This document shows positions 1 to 8,545 of a stretch of DNA of 32,798 nt, in pieces. Origin of the DNA: Bacteriovoracaceae bacterium (GTDB taxonomy: Bacteria > Bdellovibrionota > Bacteriovoracia > Bacteriovoracales > Bacteriovoracaceae); NCBI GenBank assembly GCA_947461145.1, contig CANHJD010000013.1, positions 1-32,798 of the forward strand, given 5' to 3'. The notes under the pieces were generated by a model. That model made no database searches, had not been told where the DNA came from, and worked only from the letters and a program-made list of their open reading frames with translations. Position numbers and translations under genes: made by a program. Position 1 is the stretch's first letter. Every line of letters begins with the position of its first letter.

Positions 1-404
1 ACAACCACCATTAATTTATTACCTTGTGCCAGGTAAAATCCTTGCTTATCTAAAGTCACATCACCAATGGTCCACTCAACATCATTTATCCTAAAATTAA
101 TTGGACTCTTAAAATAATGGCTTCTAGAACCATCAACCAGTTTAATCATTTTTATATTAGAAATCTTTTTTTCGAATTCTTTGAACTGATTGTGAGAAAG
201 TAGACGCCCCGCTGCCCACCATTGATCTTCTCTTCTTTCAGCTTCAACATCGCCCCAACTTATTTTTTTAAATTGATCTACAGTGATTAGATGATCTCTT
301 GTTAGAGACTCTTCAAATTCTTTTGAAGTTTTTCGCTCTTGAAAAAAATAAGTTCCTAGTAAAAGTAAAGAGAGGACACCAAGGAGGTATAGATTCTTTT
401 TCAT
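1..404 (-). CDS. DUF4340-like membrane-anchored protein (3' end outside window)
   Basis: This ORF is absent from the track because it runs off the window edge. I read 134 codons from an ATG at 404. The product starts MKKNLYLLGVLSLLLLGTYFF, an N-terminal membrane anchor or uncleaved signal, followed by a soluble part containing ISWGDVEAERRED and QWWAAGRLLS. It overlaps the stop of the GldG-like gene by 4 bases (ATGA), so it is the last visible member of that operon and probably translationally coupled. In many bacteria a DUF4340 protein follows a GldG-like protein in the same ABC-2 cluster, and the anchor plus beta-rich start fits that family. The assignment rests mainly on context, because the C-terminal two thirds are missing. 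It probably acts at the periplasmic face of the inner membrane with the upstream transporter. Substrate unknown. Confidence 0.7.
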   Translation of the reverse strand, partial: MKKNLYLLGVLSLLLLGTYFFQERKTSKEFEESLTRDHLITVDQFKKISWGDVEAERREDQWWAAGRLLSHNQFKEFEKKISNIKMIKLVDGSRSHYFKSPINFRINDVEWTIGDVTLDKQGFYLAQGNKLMVV

Positions 405-1936
405 AGTAGTCGACGTCTTCTATAAATGAAAATGGCACACCCAAAAAAGATAATTGGGACAAGAAGAATAGCGATAACAAAAATCAAGTGTAAATGTTGT
501 GAGCTTAATATGACAGGAAACTCTTCAATTCCGGGTCGATTAAAAGAGATGATACCTTCATCTTTAATTAACCAAGAAATGGAATTTAAAAACAAGGTGG
601 TATTCCCTGTTTGGTTTTGGTAGGCATTAATTAAAAAAGAACTTGATCCCAATAAAACAAATCGTGATTCCTTGTTTGAAAGTGTTCCCACCCTCTCTCC
701 GACTCCAATAAGGCCAATAGGTCCTTTTATATCCTCTTGCTCTTTGAACTCAGCTCGGCCTTTCGTAATTGCTTTAAGATCCGTTTCGGCCCAGCTACCG
801 GGGAAGCTTGAAGTAAAGGCTAGAATTGTTGCCGTATCATTTCCTTCAATTGTACTTACTGATGAACTAAGAGGAAAAGCAGTTCTTAGGGGGAACTTTG
901 AAGTGATGGGATGATTTTGATCATAAGCACTAATGATAGGAATTGTCGCCTCAGAGCCCTGAACAGTAGAAAGTCTGTCGATCACAACATCTCGACCTAA
1001 TTTCAACCCATAGGGACGTGCCAAGCCAACCAAATTTTCATAGACCTCAGATTTAAATGCCGGAGCGAGAGCAAGAAACAAACTCCCACCAGACTCAAGA
1101 TATTTTTCAATTTGCTTCGCCTCTGATTCAAGAAAACCAGAGACTGGGCCCAGAATCATTATGGCAGAAGCATCTCGAGGAATCTCGGCTACCTTAGTAA
1201 GATCCAAGGGTTTTACTTCGTAGTTTTGAGATTTAAGTTTTAAACAAAGTTCAGAAAGTCCCTCCTGAGCTTTGTCATCGCAAGATAATTCTTCATGTCC
1301 AATAACATTGTATAAAACAATTTTCTCGTCTCGTATCGCCTTGAGAATTCCATTTGTAATTGAAAGCTCATCGCTAATTATAAATTTCGACTCAACATTC
1401 TTGTACTGAATGATCACAGTCCCATTTTGCGTGATATTTTTTGATTTTACTAAATCTGGTCTGACGTCTGTATCAATAGCAGTAATTTGAATTTTCTTAT
1501 TTTTTGCCTCATAAAGCTTTAGAATATCCACCATGGGTTTCCATTCTTCTCTTTTGGCATAAATTGTCATAGTAAGTGGAGACTTTACCATGGCTAAAAT
1601 TTTAATAGTCTGTTCGGTCAGGCTATTTCTTTTCTCCATAGTTAAATCAAACTCGTGATAATTCTTATTCCCAAGATAATTAATTACTCCAACAATTCCA
1701 AGGATAAGAATCGTATTTAAAGTATGATACATTGCTTTTTTAAAAAAATGACTCTTCACGAGAGTTTTTAATTCGTCCCATTTAAAAACACAAAGAAGAA
1801 CACCCAGTGCAACAGCAAAGACTGTAAGGAAAATATTTAGAGTCCGATACTCAGGAGCAGCGATCCACATTCCTAAGACAGACAACGCTACAAGCAAATC
1901 TATAATTACCCAAAGAGGGAAAAGCCACATTTTCAT
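401..1936 (-). CDS. GldG-like auxiliary protein of an ABC-2 transporter
   Basis: A membrane protein of about 511 residues. Three hydrophobic segments lie in the first ~85 residues, then a large extracytoplasmic domain, then one C-terminal membrane span ending in a basic RRRRRLL tail. The segment after the third span (FDLTMEKRNSLTEQT) matches the start of GldG-type domains, where a 'DLT..k..SLs..T' motif precedes a periplasmic Rossmann-like region. The track starts at a TTG at 1942. I prefer the ATG at 1936 because GGAGG lies 8 nt upstream and its A overlaps the permease stop (TAATG). The family works with a GldA/GldF-type ABC exporter. In Flavobacterium the system is needed for gliding, but homologues are widespread in non-gliders, so motility is not implied. 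Cargo unknown. Confidence 0.85.
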   Translation of the reverse strand: MKMWLFPLWVIIDLLVALSVLGMWIAAPEYRTLNIFLTVFAVALGVLLCVFKWDELKTLVKSHFFKKAMYHTLNTILILGIVGVINYLGNKNYHEFDLTMEKRNSLTEQTIKILAMVKSPLTMTIYAKREEWKPMVDILKLYEAKNKKIQITAIDTDVRPDLVKSKNITQNGTVIIQYKNVESKFIISDELSITNGILKAIRDEKIVLYNVIGHEELSCDDKAQEGLSELCLKLKSQNYEVKPLDLTKVAEIPRDASAIMILGPVSGFLESEAKQIEKYLESGGSLFLALAPAFKSEVYENLVGLARPYGLKLGRDVVIDRLSTVQGSEATIPIISAYDQNHPITSKFPLRTAFPLSSSVSTIEGNDTATILAFTSSFPGSWAETDLKAITKGRAEFKEQEDIKGPIGLIGVGERVGTLSNKESRFVLLGSSSFLINAYQNQTGNTTLFLNSISWLIKDEGIISFNRPGIEEFPVILSSQHLHLIFVIAILLVPIIFFGCAIFIYRRRRLL

Positions 1937-2691
1937 TACCAATTCCTCCGCCCCAAACTCTTAACTGTCATAACAGAAAAAATAAAAATAAAGCTCAGGT
2001 AATAAATTATATCTTGAGTCCCCAGCACTCCCCTCAGGAGTCTCTCAAAATGCGAGGTAATTCCGACATAAGTAAATATTTCAGCAACAATGTAATTAGA
2101 ATTTAGATGTCCACCCCAGCTAATCATCCAAAGAAACATGACCCCTAATATAGATAGCAATGCTGCAATGATTTGATTTCCGGATATAGATGAGCAGAAT
2201 AATCCTAGAGAAATATAGGCACAGGCGTTCAAAACGACGGCCAAATAAGAAGACCCCAATAAGTTCAAATCCTTGATCCCGACACCCCAGATAACAAGTG
2301 GGAACACACATGTCATAAGTAATAATGAAAGGACCAGAGTTAAAGCTGACAAATATTTTGCGAAGACAAGTTGCCACTCCTTCATTGGTGATAGCCAATA
2401 AATATCTAGCGTCTCAAGCCTTTTTTCTTCAGAAAAAAGCTTCATCGTTATCAAGGGGATAAAAATGAGAAAAAGAAAGTTCACATTTGCAAAAAACTTC
2501 AATACGACTTCTTCCACAAAAGAAATTTGTTGAGAATATTCAGGAGGTAAAGTCTGAATACCATCAGTATAGGTTACAAGTAGATTAAAGAAGACAATTC
2601 CACTTATAAGAGAGAAGAGGCCAATTAACACATAGGCCAGTGGTGAGGCAAAATAAGATTCTGTTTCTTTTTTCCAAACGTTCCAGATCAT
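1936..2691 (-). CDS. ABC-2 type transporter permease (GldF-like)
   Basis: 251 residues with about six hydrophobic segments. The N-terminus (WKKETESYFASPLAYVLIG) has the 'ELxSYFxSPxaYv' pattern typical of GldF/ABC-2 permeases. It is the membrane subunit for the ATPase encoded just upstream: the two genes overlap by 4 bases (ATGA), and its own stop overlaps the GldG-like start. The continuous overlaps indicate one mRNA with coupled translation. Family knowledge supports export or membrane remodelling powered by the ATPase; the substrate cannot be read from sequence. A possible alternative is a NatB-type Na+ exporter, but the following GldG and DUF4340 genes favour a Gld-type complex. Confidence 0.88.
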   Translation of the reverse strand: MIWNVWKKETESYFASPLAYVLIGLFSLISGIVFFNLLVTYTDGIQTLPPEYSQQISFVEEVVLKFFANVNFLFLIFIPLITMKLFSEEKRLETLDIYWLSPMKEWQLVFAKYLSALTLVLSLLLMTCVFPLVIWGVGIKDLNLLGSSYLAVVLNACAYISLGLFCSSISGNQIIAALLSILGVMFLWMISWGGHLNSNYIVAEIFTYVGITSHFERLLRGVLGTQDIIYYLSFIFIFSVMTVKSLGRRNW

Positions 2692-3617
2692 CGTTGAGTC
2701 TCCGTCATGTGTAAGAAGATATCCTCAAGCTCAGGGAATTCGGCCTGTATGGTCATGAGTTTTAGACCATGAGATAGAATAAATTTTATCAATTCTGAGC
2801 GAATATCTATCTCAGAAACAAAACTTATTATAAATTGTTCTTCATTTGCTAAAGTTGAATGGTGAGTCACTTCATATTTTCCAAAATTAGATAGATCGGG
2901 CAGACTTTCTCCGATCCCGAGTCCAATTTTCAAGACAAGCCCCTGCCTGAATTTGCGATGAATTTCGGTGAGATCTCCAGAGGCCCTTACCTTGCCCTTA
3001 TGTATAATTGTAATTTGATCACAAAGCTGCTCCACCTCACTCAATATGTGAGATGAAAAAAGAATTGTCTTATGAGCTGCCAAACCTTTAATAAAATCTC
3101 TCAGTTCAACAACTGCCTGAGGGTCAAGCCCGTTAGTAGGCTCATCCAGAATCAAAAATGGAGCATCGTAGACAATTGCCTGAGCTAGTCCAACTCTTTG
3201 CTTATAACCTTTGGAAAGGTTTCCAATTAGCCTATTCTTCACTTCAATTAACTTTAGGCTTTCCATCACTTGATCAACCTGGCCTTTAACATTTTTAACC
3301 CCATGTAGCTTGGCCACAAATTGGAGATACTTCTCAACTTTCATATCAAGATATAAAGGCGCATTTTCTGGTAATAAACCAATAAGGTTTTTATGATAAA
3401 GACTATCTGTAGAAATAGTTTCTCCAAATAACTTTATTTGCCCTTGGCTTGTGGGAAGAATTCCCGCAATCATTTTCATGGTGGTAGACTTGCCAGCACC
3501 ATTTGGACCAAGAAAGCCGTGAATGGATCCCTGGTTTACATGAAAGGAGATGTTCGATACGGCCACACGACCGGGGTATTCTTTACTGACACGCTCAACT
3601 TCTAAGATTTTATTCAT
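2688..3617 (-). CDS. ABC transporter ATP-binding protein (GldA/ABC-2 type)
   Basis: 309 residues with a complete nucleotide-binding domain: Walker A GPNGAGKST near residues 37-45, signature LSKGYKQR near 134-141, Walker B FLILDEP near 154-160 and the switch His in SSH at 190. The region normally holding the Q-loop reads GLLPENAPLY, the variant usual for GldA/ABC-2 ATPases. A C-terminal ~80-residue extension with mixed beta/alpha character is also normal for this subgroup. It is the first gene of a four-gene overlapping operon. GGAA lies 6 nt before the ATG as a modest ribosome site. The promoter must lie in the 96-bp region shared with the divergent DHH gene, but I could not pick a convincing one. 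Confidence 0.92.
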   Translation of the reverse strand: MNKILEVERVSKEYPGRVAVSNISFHVNQGSIHGFLGPNGAGKSTTMKMIAGILPTSQGQIKLFGETISTDSLYHKNLIGLLPENAPLYLDMKVEKYLQFVAKLHGVKNVKGQVDQVMESLKLIEVKNRLIGNLSKGYKQRVGLAQAIVYDAPFLILDEPTNGLDPQAVVELRDFIKGLAAHKTILFSSHILSEVEQLCDQITIIHKGKVRASGDLTEIHRKFRQGLVLKIGLGIGESLPDLSNFGKYEVTHHSTLANEEQFIISFVSEIDIRSELIKFILSHGLKLMTIQAEFPELEDIFLHMTETQR

Positions 3618-3713
3618 ATATTTTCCGATTCAGTTTGACCGAGTTGTAGTTTCGGCGACAAAATTGAATGATTCCTCTAGTTTCCTGGCTTATGTGCCGA
3701 AAAGATCATACAC

Positions 3714-4730
3714 ATGATAACTATTTTAGATACTTTTAAGTCAAGAATACAAGCCGCAGATAGGATACTTATCACGACTCACGAATATCCAGATGCAGAT
3801 GGGATTGGAAGTGAGATCGCCCTTTGCCTCGCTCTGCGGGAACTGGGAAAAAAATCCTACTGTGTCAATGAAGAGCCCCTGTTAGATAGATACACCTATC
3901 TTGACCCAGATAAAGTCGTGCTTGGGCTCAAAGACTTTAGCGAGAATCACAAGGATTTTAAACCTGACCTAATCATAGTTGTAGATACTAATACCAAAGC
4001 AAGAATTGGTACAAATTTGGCCAATTTTCTACCAGAATCTATTCAGACCCTATTTATTGATCACCACCCATGCCGTGGCAGAGATCTTTCTAATCACTGC
4101 ATCGATGTAACTGCTGCAGCGACGGGTCAACTTATTGGGGAAATGATTGAGTGTCTTGGAGTCAAATTTACCAAAAAGATAGCTCTTCCAATTTACACAG
4201 CAATTATTATTGATACGAGTTCATTTCGCTATCCGACAGTATCGGCCGCAACACACAGACTTGTTTCAAGACTCATGGATACTGGCATCAATCCACCGGA
4301 AGCCTATAATGGTATCTATGGCACGAAACGAATCATTCATATGCATCTTTTAGCAAAAATTCTAAATACAGCAGAAACCAATCATAATGAAAGTATTGCT
4401 TGGATGCTTTTGAAAAAAACAGATATTGATATTTATAAATCAGATATAGAAGACACTCACGCCTTCATTAATAACTTGTTAGTTCTCAATAATATTAAAA
4501 TTGCTCTGATGTTTAGAGATGATGGAGATCAAGTAAAAATGAGTCTCAGATCATCGGGAGATATTGATGTTGGACTTGTGGCCCAAGCACTGGGTGGAGG
4601 CGGGCACTCCCACTCTGCCGCTACTATTTTGAATCGCACTAATAATGAAACAACTGATCAAATAATCAAAAATACTGTAAAACGTGTAGAAGAAATTCTC
4701 AACAAGCTTGAGTCCGAAGCTCTAACTTAA
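3714..4730 (+). CDS. DHH/DHHA1 phosphoesterase (NrnA-like nanoRNase/pAp phosphatase)
   Basis: 338 residues. The DHH catalytic motifs are present in order: HEYPDADGIGSE near residues 23-34, VVDTN near 94-98, FIDHHPC near 117-123 and IIDTSSFRY near 154-162. The C-terminal DHHA1 substrate-binding domain carries the glycine-rich LGGGGHSHSAA. This layout and length match the NrnA/YtqI group, cytoplasmic Mn-dependent enzymes that degrade 2-5-nt RNAs and, in many members, dephosphorylate 3'-phosphoadenosine 5'-phosphate. Which activity dominates cannot be told from sequence. No clear Shine-Dalgarno precedes the ATG. The gene is monocistronic, divergent from the ABC operon, and its stop is 4 bases from the stop of the convergent small gene. 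Confidence 0.9.
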   Translation: MITILDTFKSRIQAADRILITTHEYPDADGIGSEIALCLALRELGKKSYCVNEEPLLDRYTYLDPDKVVLGLKDFSENHKDFKPDLIIVVDTNTKARIGTNLANFLPESIQTLFIDHHPCRGRDLSNHCIDVTAAATGQLIGEMIECLGVKFTKKIALPIYTAIIIDTSSFRYPTVSAATHRLVSRLMDTGINPPEAYNGIYGTKRIIHMHLLAKILNTAETNHNESIAWMLLKKTDIDIYKSDIEDTHAFINNLLVLNNIKIALMFRDDGDQVKMSLRSSGDIDVGLVAQALGGGGHSHSAATILNRTNNETTDQIIKNTVKRVEEILNKLESEALT

Positions 4731-4734
4731 TTGG

Positions 4735-5121
4735 CTATTGATTCTCAATCACTTTTTTGACAAATGCTGCGAGCATAAGCACCATCACAACGATAAAAAT
4801 TCTTTCGAAATTTTTCATCGTCTTACCAGCTTTAACAGGATCTAATTTTTTCTTCTCCTTGACTGGAGCATCAGAAAAATCTGGAGCTTCCATTTCGGGG
4901 TAAATACCTAGGTTTTCAAGTTTTGCTTTCGCTTGGGCCGGAAGGGAATTGAACTGACCATCATGTATTTCAATTTGATAAAAAGAAGTATCTCCTCTTC
5001 CCCCTTTCATTTTAACTTCAGCGACTCCGCCAGCAGCATCTACATGGTACTGAACTTTGTGCTCGTCCAAAACTTGAGTAATAAGAGTAATTTCGTGTTG
5101 AGATAGGCCTACAGTAATCAT
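4735..5121 (-). CDS. Small tail-anchored protein of unknown function
   Basis: 128 residues, no family recognised. The N-terminal ~75 residues look like a small alpha/beta domain (LITQVLDEHKVQYHVDAAGG, then beta-like VAEVKMK and YQIEIHD). A charged linker rich in Lys follows (KEKKKLDPVKAGKTMKN). A single hydrophobic segment lies near residues 107-122 (FIVVMVLMLAAFVKK), with no N-terminal signal. This predicts a cytoplasmic domain tethered by a C-terminal tail anchor. It overlaps the glycosyltransferase-like gene by 4 bases (ATGA), so it is very likely co-translated with it and is the last gene of the trmFO operon. Function cannot be assigned. Confidence 0.8.
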   Translation of the reverse strand: MITVGLSQHEITLITQVLDEHKVQYHVDAAGGVAEVKMKGGRGDTSFYQIEIHDGQFNSLPAQAKAKLENLGIYPEMEAPDFSDAPVKEKKKLDPVKAGKTMKNFERIFIVVMVLMLAAFVKKVIENQ

Positions 5122-6164
5122 TCGTTTTTATCCAAAAATTTTACCATCCGAGATTTAAATAGACGCTCATTCCACTTAAGACCAAGCCTTCTTAAGGCCC
5201 TGCGGTCATGGGAAAGATAGGATCCCTCTATCTCTGTATGGAGGTTAATAATATCATTTTCACTAAAAGATCTTAAAAAATGAGTACCCTGTGTAAGATA
5301 CTCTCTATTAATTTTATTATCACTTACAACCACAGGTCTACCCGTGCATAAACCACCAAAGGCTTTGGACGGAAAGAAGCTATTTGAGAAATTCCAGACA
5401 GCCTTTGCTTGATGTGAGTACATGGCACTTGTGGCTTCACAGTGATCCCCAGCAAAATCAATTTGCGGAAATTCTTTTCTCACCTCTTGCAAATGAGAAT
5501 CTGGCCCCATAACTCGAACCATTTCTCCTTTAGAAATTAGAACACGCACAAGACTTCTGAAGTCTTGTGGAGTGAGATCATGCGAATAAATGAGATGGTG
5601 CTCAAACAAGAAGTTGTGGTCCTCATCTTTAACGAAAGGATATTCTTCAGTACGAAAAGTCGGATGAATAACCTCAGCATTGGGAAGATGTAGTTCTGAC
5701 TTTAAGACTTCCGAACTAACCGCGACTTTTTTATATCTTGTAAGGGCTTTTTCGCGCCACTCATTAACATAAGGAGCAAAGACTTTTTGCCAACCTAAAT
5801 GACCTTGATCAATCAAATTCCAATCAATGATATAAAGATAACTTTGAATATGAGCGGGGAAATTCAAACCGTGAATGTAGCCCCTCGAAAAGACAATGAC
5901 TTTTTCAATCGACTTATGAAAAGGCATCCCCTTGACAGCAGATGGTAATATCCAAAAATTCTTTTTGAGAACATCTGTTTTTTTTGCCTTATGACTCAGA
6001 AAGCTTGAAACAATAGGGCGAGTTTCAATAGGGCCAAGGATTCCGCCTTGCTTATGAGCAATAGTGTAAATCTCTGCATTTGGAAATAAGTTGAGGGCCA
6101 TTTCCAAGAGAAATGTGGAATCATCGCGAGAGAGAAGTGAGTCAAAACAAAGAGCTACTTTCAT
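5118..6164 (-). CDS. Glycosyltransferase-like protein, GT-B fold (GT4-type)
   Basis: 348 residues. The N-terminus (MKVALCFDSLLSRDDSTFL) has the opening beta strand and loop of GT4-type Rossmann domains. The middle holds a helix-rich acceptor region with KVFAPYVNEWREKALTRYKK and KVAVSSEVLKSEL, typical of the 'set a foothold for the second domain' segment. The C-terminal half contains HQAKAVWNFSNSFFPSKAFGGLCTGRPVV, resembling the 'fgl..lEAma.G.PVV' donor-binding loop. The canonical E-x7-E motif is weak, so donor sugar and activity are uncertain. It starts on the stop of the upstream transporter gene (TAATG) and overlaps the next gene by 4 bases. An envelope or surface polysaccharide role would be usual but is inferred. 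Confidence 0.65.
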   Translation of the reverse strand: MKVALCFDSLLSRDDSTFLLEMALNLFPNAEIYTIAHKQGGILGPIETRPIVSSFLSHKAKKTDVLKKNFWILPSAVKGMPFHKSIEKVIVFSRGYIHGLNFPAHIQSYLYIIDWNLIDQGHLGWQKVFAPYVNEWREKALTRYKKVAVSSEVLKSELHLPNAEVIHPTFRTEEYPFVKDEDHNFLFEHHLIYSHDLTPQDFRSLVRVLISKGEMVRVMGPDSHLQEVRKEFPQIDFAGDHCEATSAMYSHQAKAVWNFSNSFFPSKAFGGLCTGRPVVVSDNKINREYLTQGTHFLRSFSENDIINLHTEIEGSYLSHDRRALRRLGLKWNERLFKSRMVKFLDKNE

Positions 6165-7066
6165 TAATACTTTTTAATCTGAATTATTAAAGAACCAATT
6201 ATCAAAATGGTTCCACCTAATAATTGCCAATCATTTAATTGCTTACCTAAAAAAAACCAATTTACAACTATAGCAAAGAAAGGAAAAAACATCTCCGCAA
6301 TTGCAGTTGTTTTTGCTGAAAGTCTCATGAGCCCTTGATAGTAAAGCCACATTGCAAGGGCGCCAGAAATCAGAACCATAATCAGTATTCGTAAATAATC
6401 TTCGCCTTGTGGGAGTATTAGACTTCGATCCCACTTAACAAAAGGAATGAGAACAATCAAACCAACAAGAAATCTTCCGGCCATAATGGATTTGGTGTCA
6501 AACCCCACATTTGCCAGTCTTTTACCAAAAACAGTCGTAGCACCCCATCCTAAAATGGAAACACCCACGAGTGCATAACCATGAACGGCAGCATCAGATG
6601 TGACTTTCGCAAAATCTGAGCGTAAAAGATCATAAAAACGTACAATGTCCGGTGAGCTGATAAGCAGACCACCAATTAAACAAATCCCGGCCCAAATCAA
6701 AAATTCCTTTTGAATCTCTTCTCTCAAAATAATTGATGAAAGAAGAATGGCCACAATTGGCTGAAATTTTTGCAACAAAATGACAAGAGAGGGATTTAAG
6801 TAATGAAATGACTCAGTAAAGGCAACAGTAGCAACAGCAGAACCTAGCCCACCTATTACAATAAAACTAAAAATGTCTGCAAGCTTTAGCTCCCCGATTC
6901 TCTTAATTTGAGCAATAAGGCCTATTGAGAAAAAAATAACGAGAAGAATATGTTCGTAGAAAACGATAGTAACGGGATGAATTCCCCTTTCTACCAATGG
7001 GTAGCGGATGAGGGTATCCATCCCCCAAAATAAGCACGCCAAAATAACCAGAAATGTGCCTGCCAC
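6164..7066 (-). CDS. EamA/DMT-superfamily transporter
   Basis: 300 residues made of about ten hydrophobic segments in two repeated halves. The first (LVILACLFWGMDTLIRYPLV) and second (ILGWGATTVFGKRLA) repeats each open with the 'WG.n.v' signature of EamA domains. The protein ends shortly after the tenth segment with IIQIKKY. It is an inner-membrane drug/metabolite exporter of unknown substrate. The start is GTG, with AAGGA 6 nt upstream. Its stop overlaps the glycosyltransferase-like start, and trmFO ends only 28 nt upstream on the same strand, so it is probably the second gene of that transcript. Confidence 0.88.
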   Translation of the reverse strand: MAGTFLVILACLFWGMDTLIRYPLVERGIHPVTIVFYEHILLVIFFSIGLIAQIKRIGELKLADIFSFIVIGGLGSAVATVAFTESFHYLNPSLVILLQKFQPIVAILLSSIILREEIQKEFLIWAGICLIGGLLISSPDIVRFYDLLRSDFAKVTSDAAVHGYALVGVSILGWGATTVFGKRLANVGFDTKSIMAGRFLVGLIVLIPFVKWDRSLILPQGEDYLRILIMVLISGALAMWLYYQGLMRLSAKTTAIAEMFFPFFAIVVNWFFLGKQLNDWQLLGGTILIIGSLIIQIKKY

Positions 7067-7094
7067 CTAAATTCCTTGTTTAATTCCTTTAGGT

Positions 7095-8450
7095 TTATAC
7101 TAGCGCGGAATAAAAGCTTTGGAAAACATCTTGTGCCCGTTTTGATACAAGCTCTTTTTTAACTTTCTTACGGTCTTGCTTTCTTTGCTCTTTGGTTAAC
7201 TCTACAGAGGGCAAAAGTCCGAAGTTAATATTTGAAGGGCATGGTTTTTCTATCGTCATAATATAATTAACAAGGGCGCCGATAGCCGTTTCTACCGGGA
7301 ACGAAATAGCTTCAAGCCCCTTAATTCGTCTAAGAATTTGAAAAGCAACGTAGAGCCCTATGGAAGCCGATTCAGTGTAACCCTCAACCCCAGTAATTTG
7401 GCCTGCAAAGTAGAGTTCAGGGAACTTTTTCGTCTTCAGGTCGTTATCAAGAAGTTTTCTGGCATTTAGAAAAGAGTTTCTATGGCAGGATCCAAGATGA
7501 ATGAAGCTTGCCTCAGCAAAACCAGGGATCATTCGGAATACACGAACTTGCTCTTTATAGGTAAGCCGGGTTTGAAAGCCTACAAGATTGTAGGCTGAAC
7601 CTAGAAGGTTTTCTTTTCGTAACTGGACAACAGCATATGGCCATTTTCCATTTATATCCGGTTCAAGACCAATGGGCTTCATACATGAAAATCGGGCCGT
7701 ATCCTTCCCCCTTTCGGCCATTAAATCAATCGGCAGACAAGATTCAAAAAATTTCCAATCTTCAAAATCTTTAGGTGCGACTTTTTCTGCGTTAGATAGT
7801 TCCTCTACAAAAGCGTAGTATTCCTCTTTTGTCATAGGAGAATTTAGGTAATCTCCCCCGGCCTCAATATCCTTGTGACGATCTTTAAAGTACATCTTGC
7901 TCAAATCAAGCGAGTCCGCATCAACCACTGGAGCAATGGCATCATAAAAATAAAAATCATCACCTGAAATTTCTTTTAAAATCCAATCTTCCAAAGATTT
8001 TGTTGTTAAAGGACCAGTCGCAACAATAACAAAATCACAATTAAATTGCGCCTTGAGCTTCATTGGATCATTTGCCTCAAGCTCAACAACCTGGATATTT
8101 GGGTGAGAGCTTAATGATCGGGTGACTTCAGCCGAGAAAAGTTCACGATCGACGGCCAGAGCATCTCCGGCAGGAACAGCATGCTTTTGGGCTGATTCAA
8201 TAATGAATGAACCCATGGATTTCATTTCCGCTTTCAAAAGACCGTGAGCAGAATTTGGATCCAAAGATTTAAGGGAGTTTGTGCAAACAAGTTCCGCAAA
8301 ATTTGGAATTTTTTGAGCAGGATTTAATTTTAAAGTTTTCCCCTCAACTAACACCACCCGCACTCCATTACGGGCAAGATACATGGCCGCTTCTGAACCG
8401 GCCAAACCTGCTCCAATAACTAAGACACGGGCATTTGTGGAATTATTCAT
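7095..8450 (-). CDS. trmFO: Methylenetetrahydrofolate-tRNA-(uracil-5-)-methyltransferase TrmFO
   Basis: 451 residues from the ATG at 8450; the track uses a GTG two codons earlier, but AGAGAG sits well placed for the ATG. The FAD-binding Rossmann motif GAGLAGSEAA opens the protein, and the TrmFO-specific FAELVCTNSLKS with its conserved Cys lies near residue 55. GLEPDINGKWPYAVVQLR, GFQTRLTYKEQVRVF and FAGQITGVEGYTESA are further family blocks. TrmFO makes 5-methyluridine at position 54 of tRNA using methylene-THF and FADH2. Length is normal. It is preceded by a good promoter (TTGACA/TATTAG) and heads the transcript running into the DMT transporter. The enzyme is typical of Firmicutes, Cyanobacteria and former Deltaproteobacteria rather than gammaproteobacteria. 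Confidence 0.96.
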   Translation of the reverse strand: MNNSTNARVLVIGAGLAGSEAAMYLARNGVRVVLVEGKTLKLNPAQKIPNFAELVCTNSLKSLDPNSAHGLLKAEMKSMGSFIIESAQKHAVPAGDALAVDRELFSAEVTRSLSSHPNIQVVELEANDPMKLKAQFNCDFVIVATGPLTTKSLEDWILKEISGDDFYFYDAIAPVVDADSLDLSKMYFKDRHKDIEAGGDYLNSPMTKEEYYAFVEELSNAEKVAPKDFEDWKFFESCLPIDLMAERGKDTARFSCMKPIGLEPDINGKWPYAVVQLRKENLLGSAYNLVGFQTRLTYKEQVRVFRMIPGFAEASFIHLGSCHRNSFLNARKLLDNDLKTKKFPELYFAGQITGVEGYTESASIGLYVAFQILRRIKGLEAISFPVETAIGALVNYIMTIEKPCPSNINFGLLPSVELTKEQRKQDRKKVKKELVSKRAQDVFQSFYSALV

Positions 8451-8497
8451 ATTCACTCTCTTAAGAAAATCATTTTTAAGCTATAGTTAGGATGTCC

Positions 8498-8527
8498 CTA
8501 ATATCCTTTTTTAAGGCACAGTGTCAA
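8498..8527 (-). promoter_or_regulatory. Putative sigma70-type promoter of trmFO
   Basis: On the minus strand a perfect -35 hexamer TTGACA (8527-8522) is followed after 18 bp by TATTAG (8503-8498, 4 of 6 to TATAAT). This predicts a start near 8491 and a leader of about 40 nt before the trmFO ATG. Sequence match only. Confidence 0.5.
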
Positions 8528-8545
8528 GCGAGTGAGACCTAAACA

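Noticed and set aside
3618-3713. Promoters for the divergent ABC operon and DHH gene.
   Set aside because: No hexamer pair of adequate quality could be chosen on either strand, so none is annotated.
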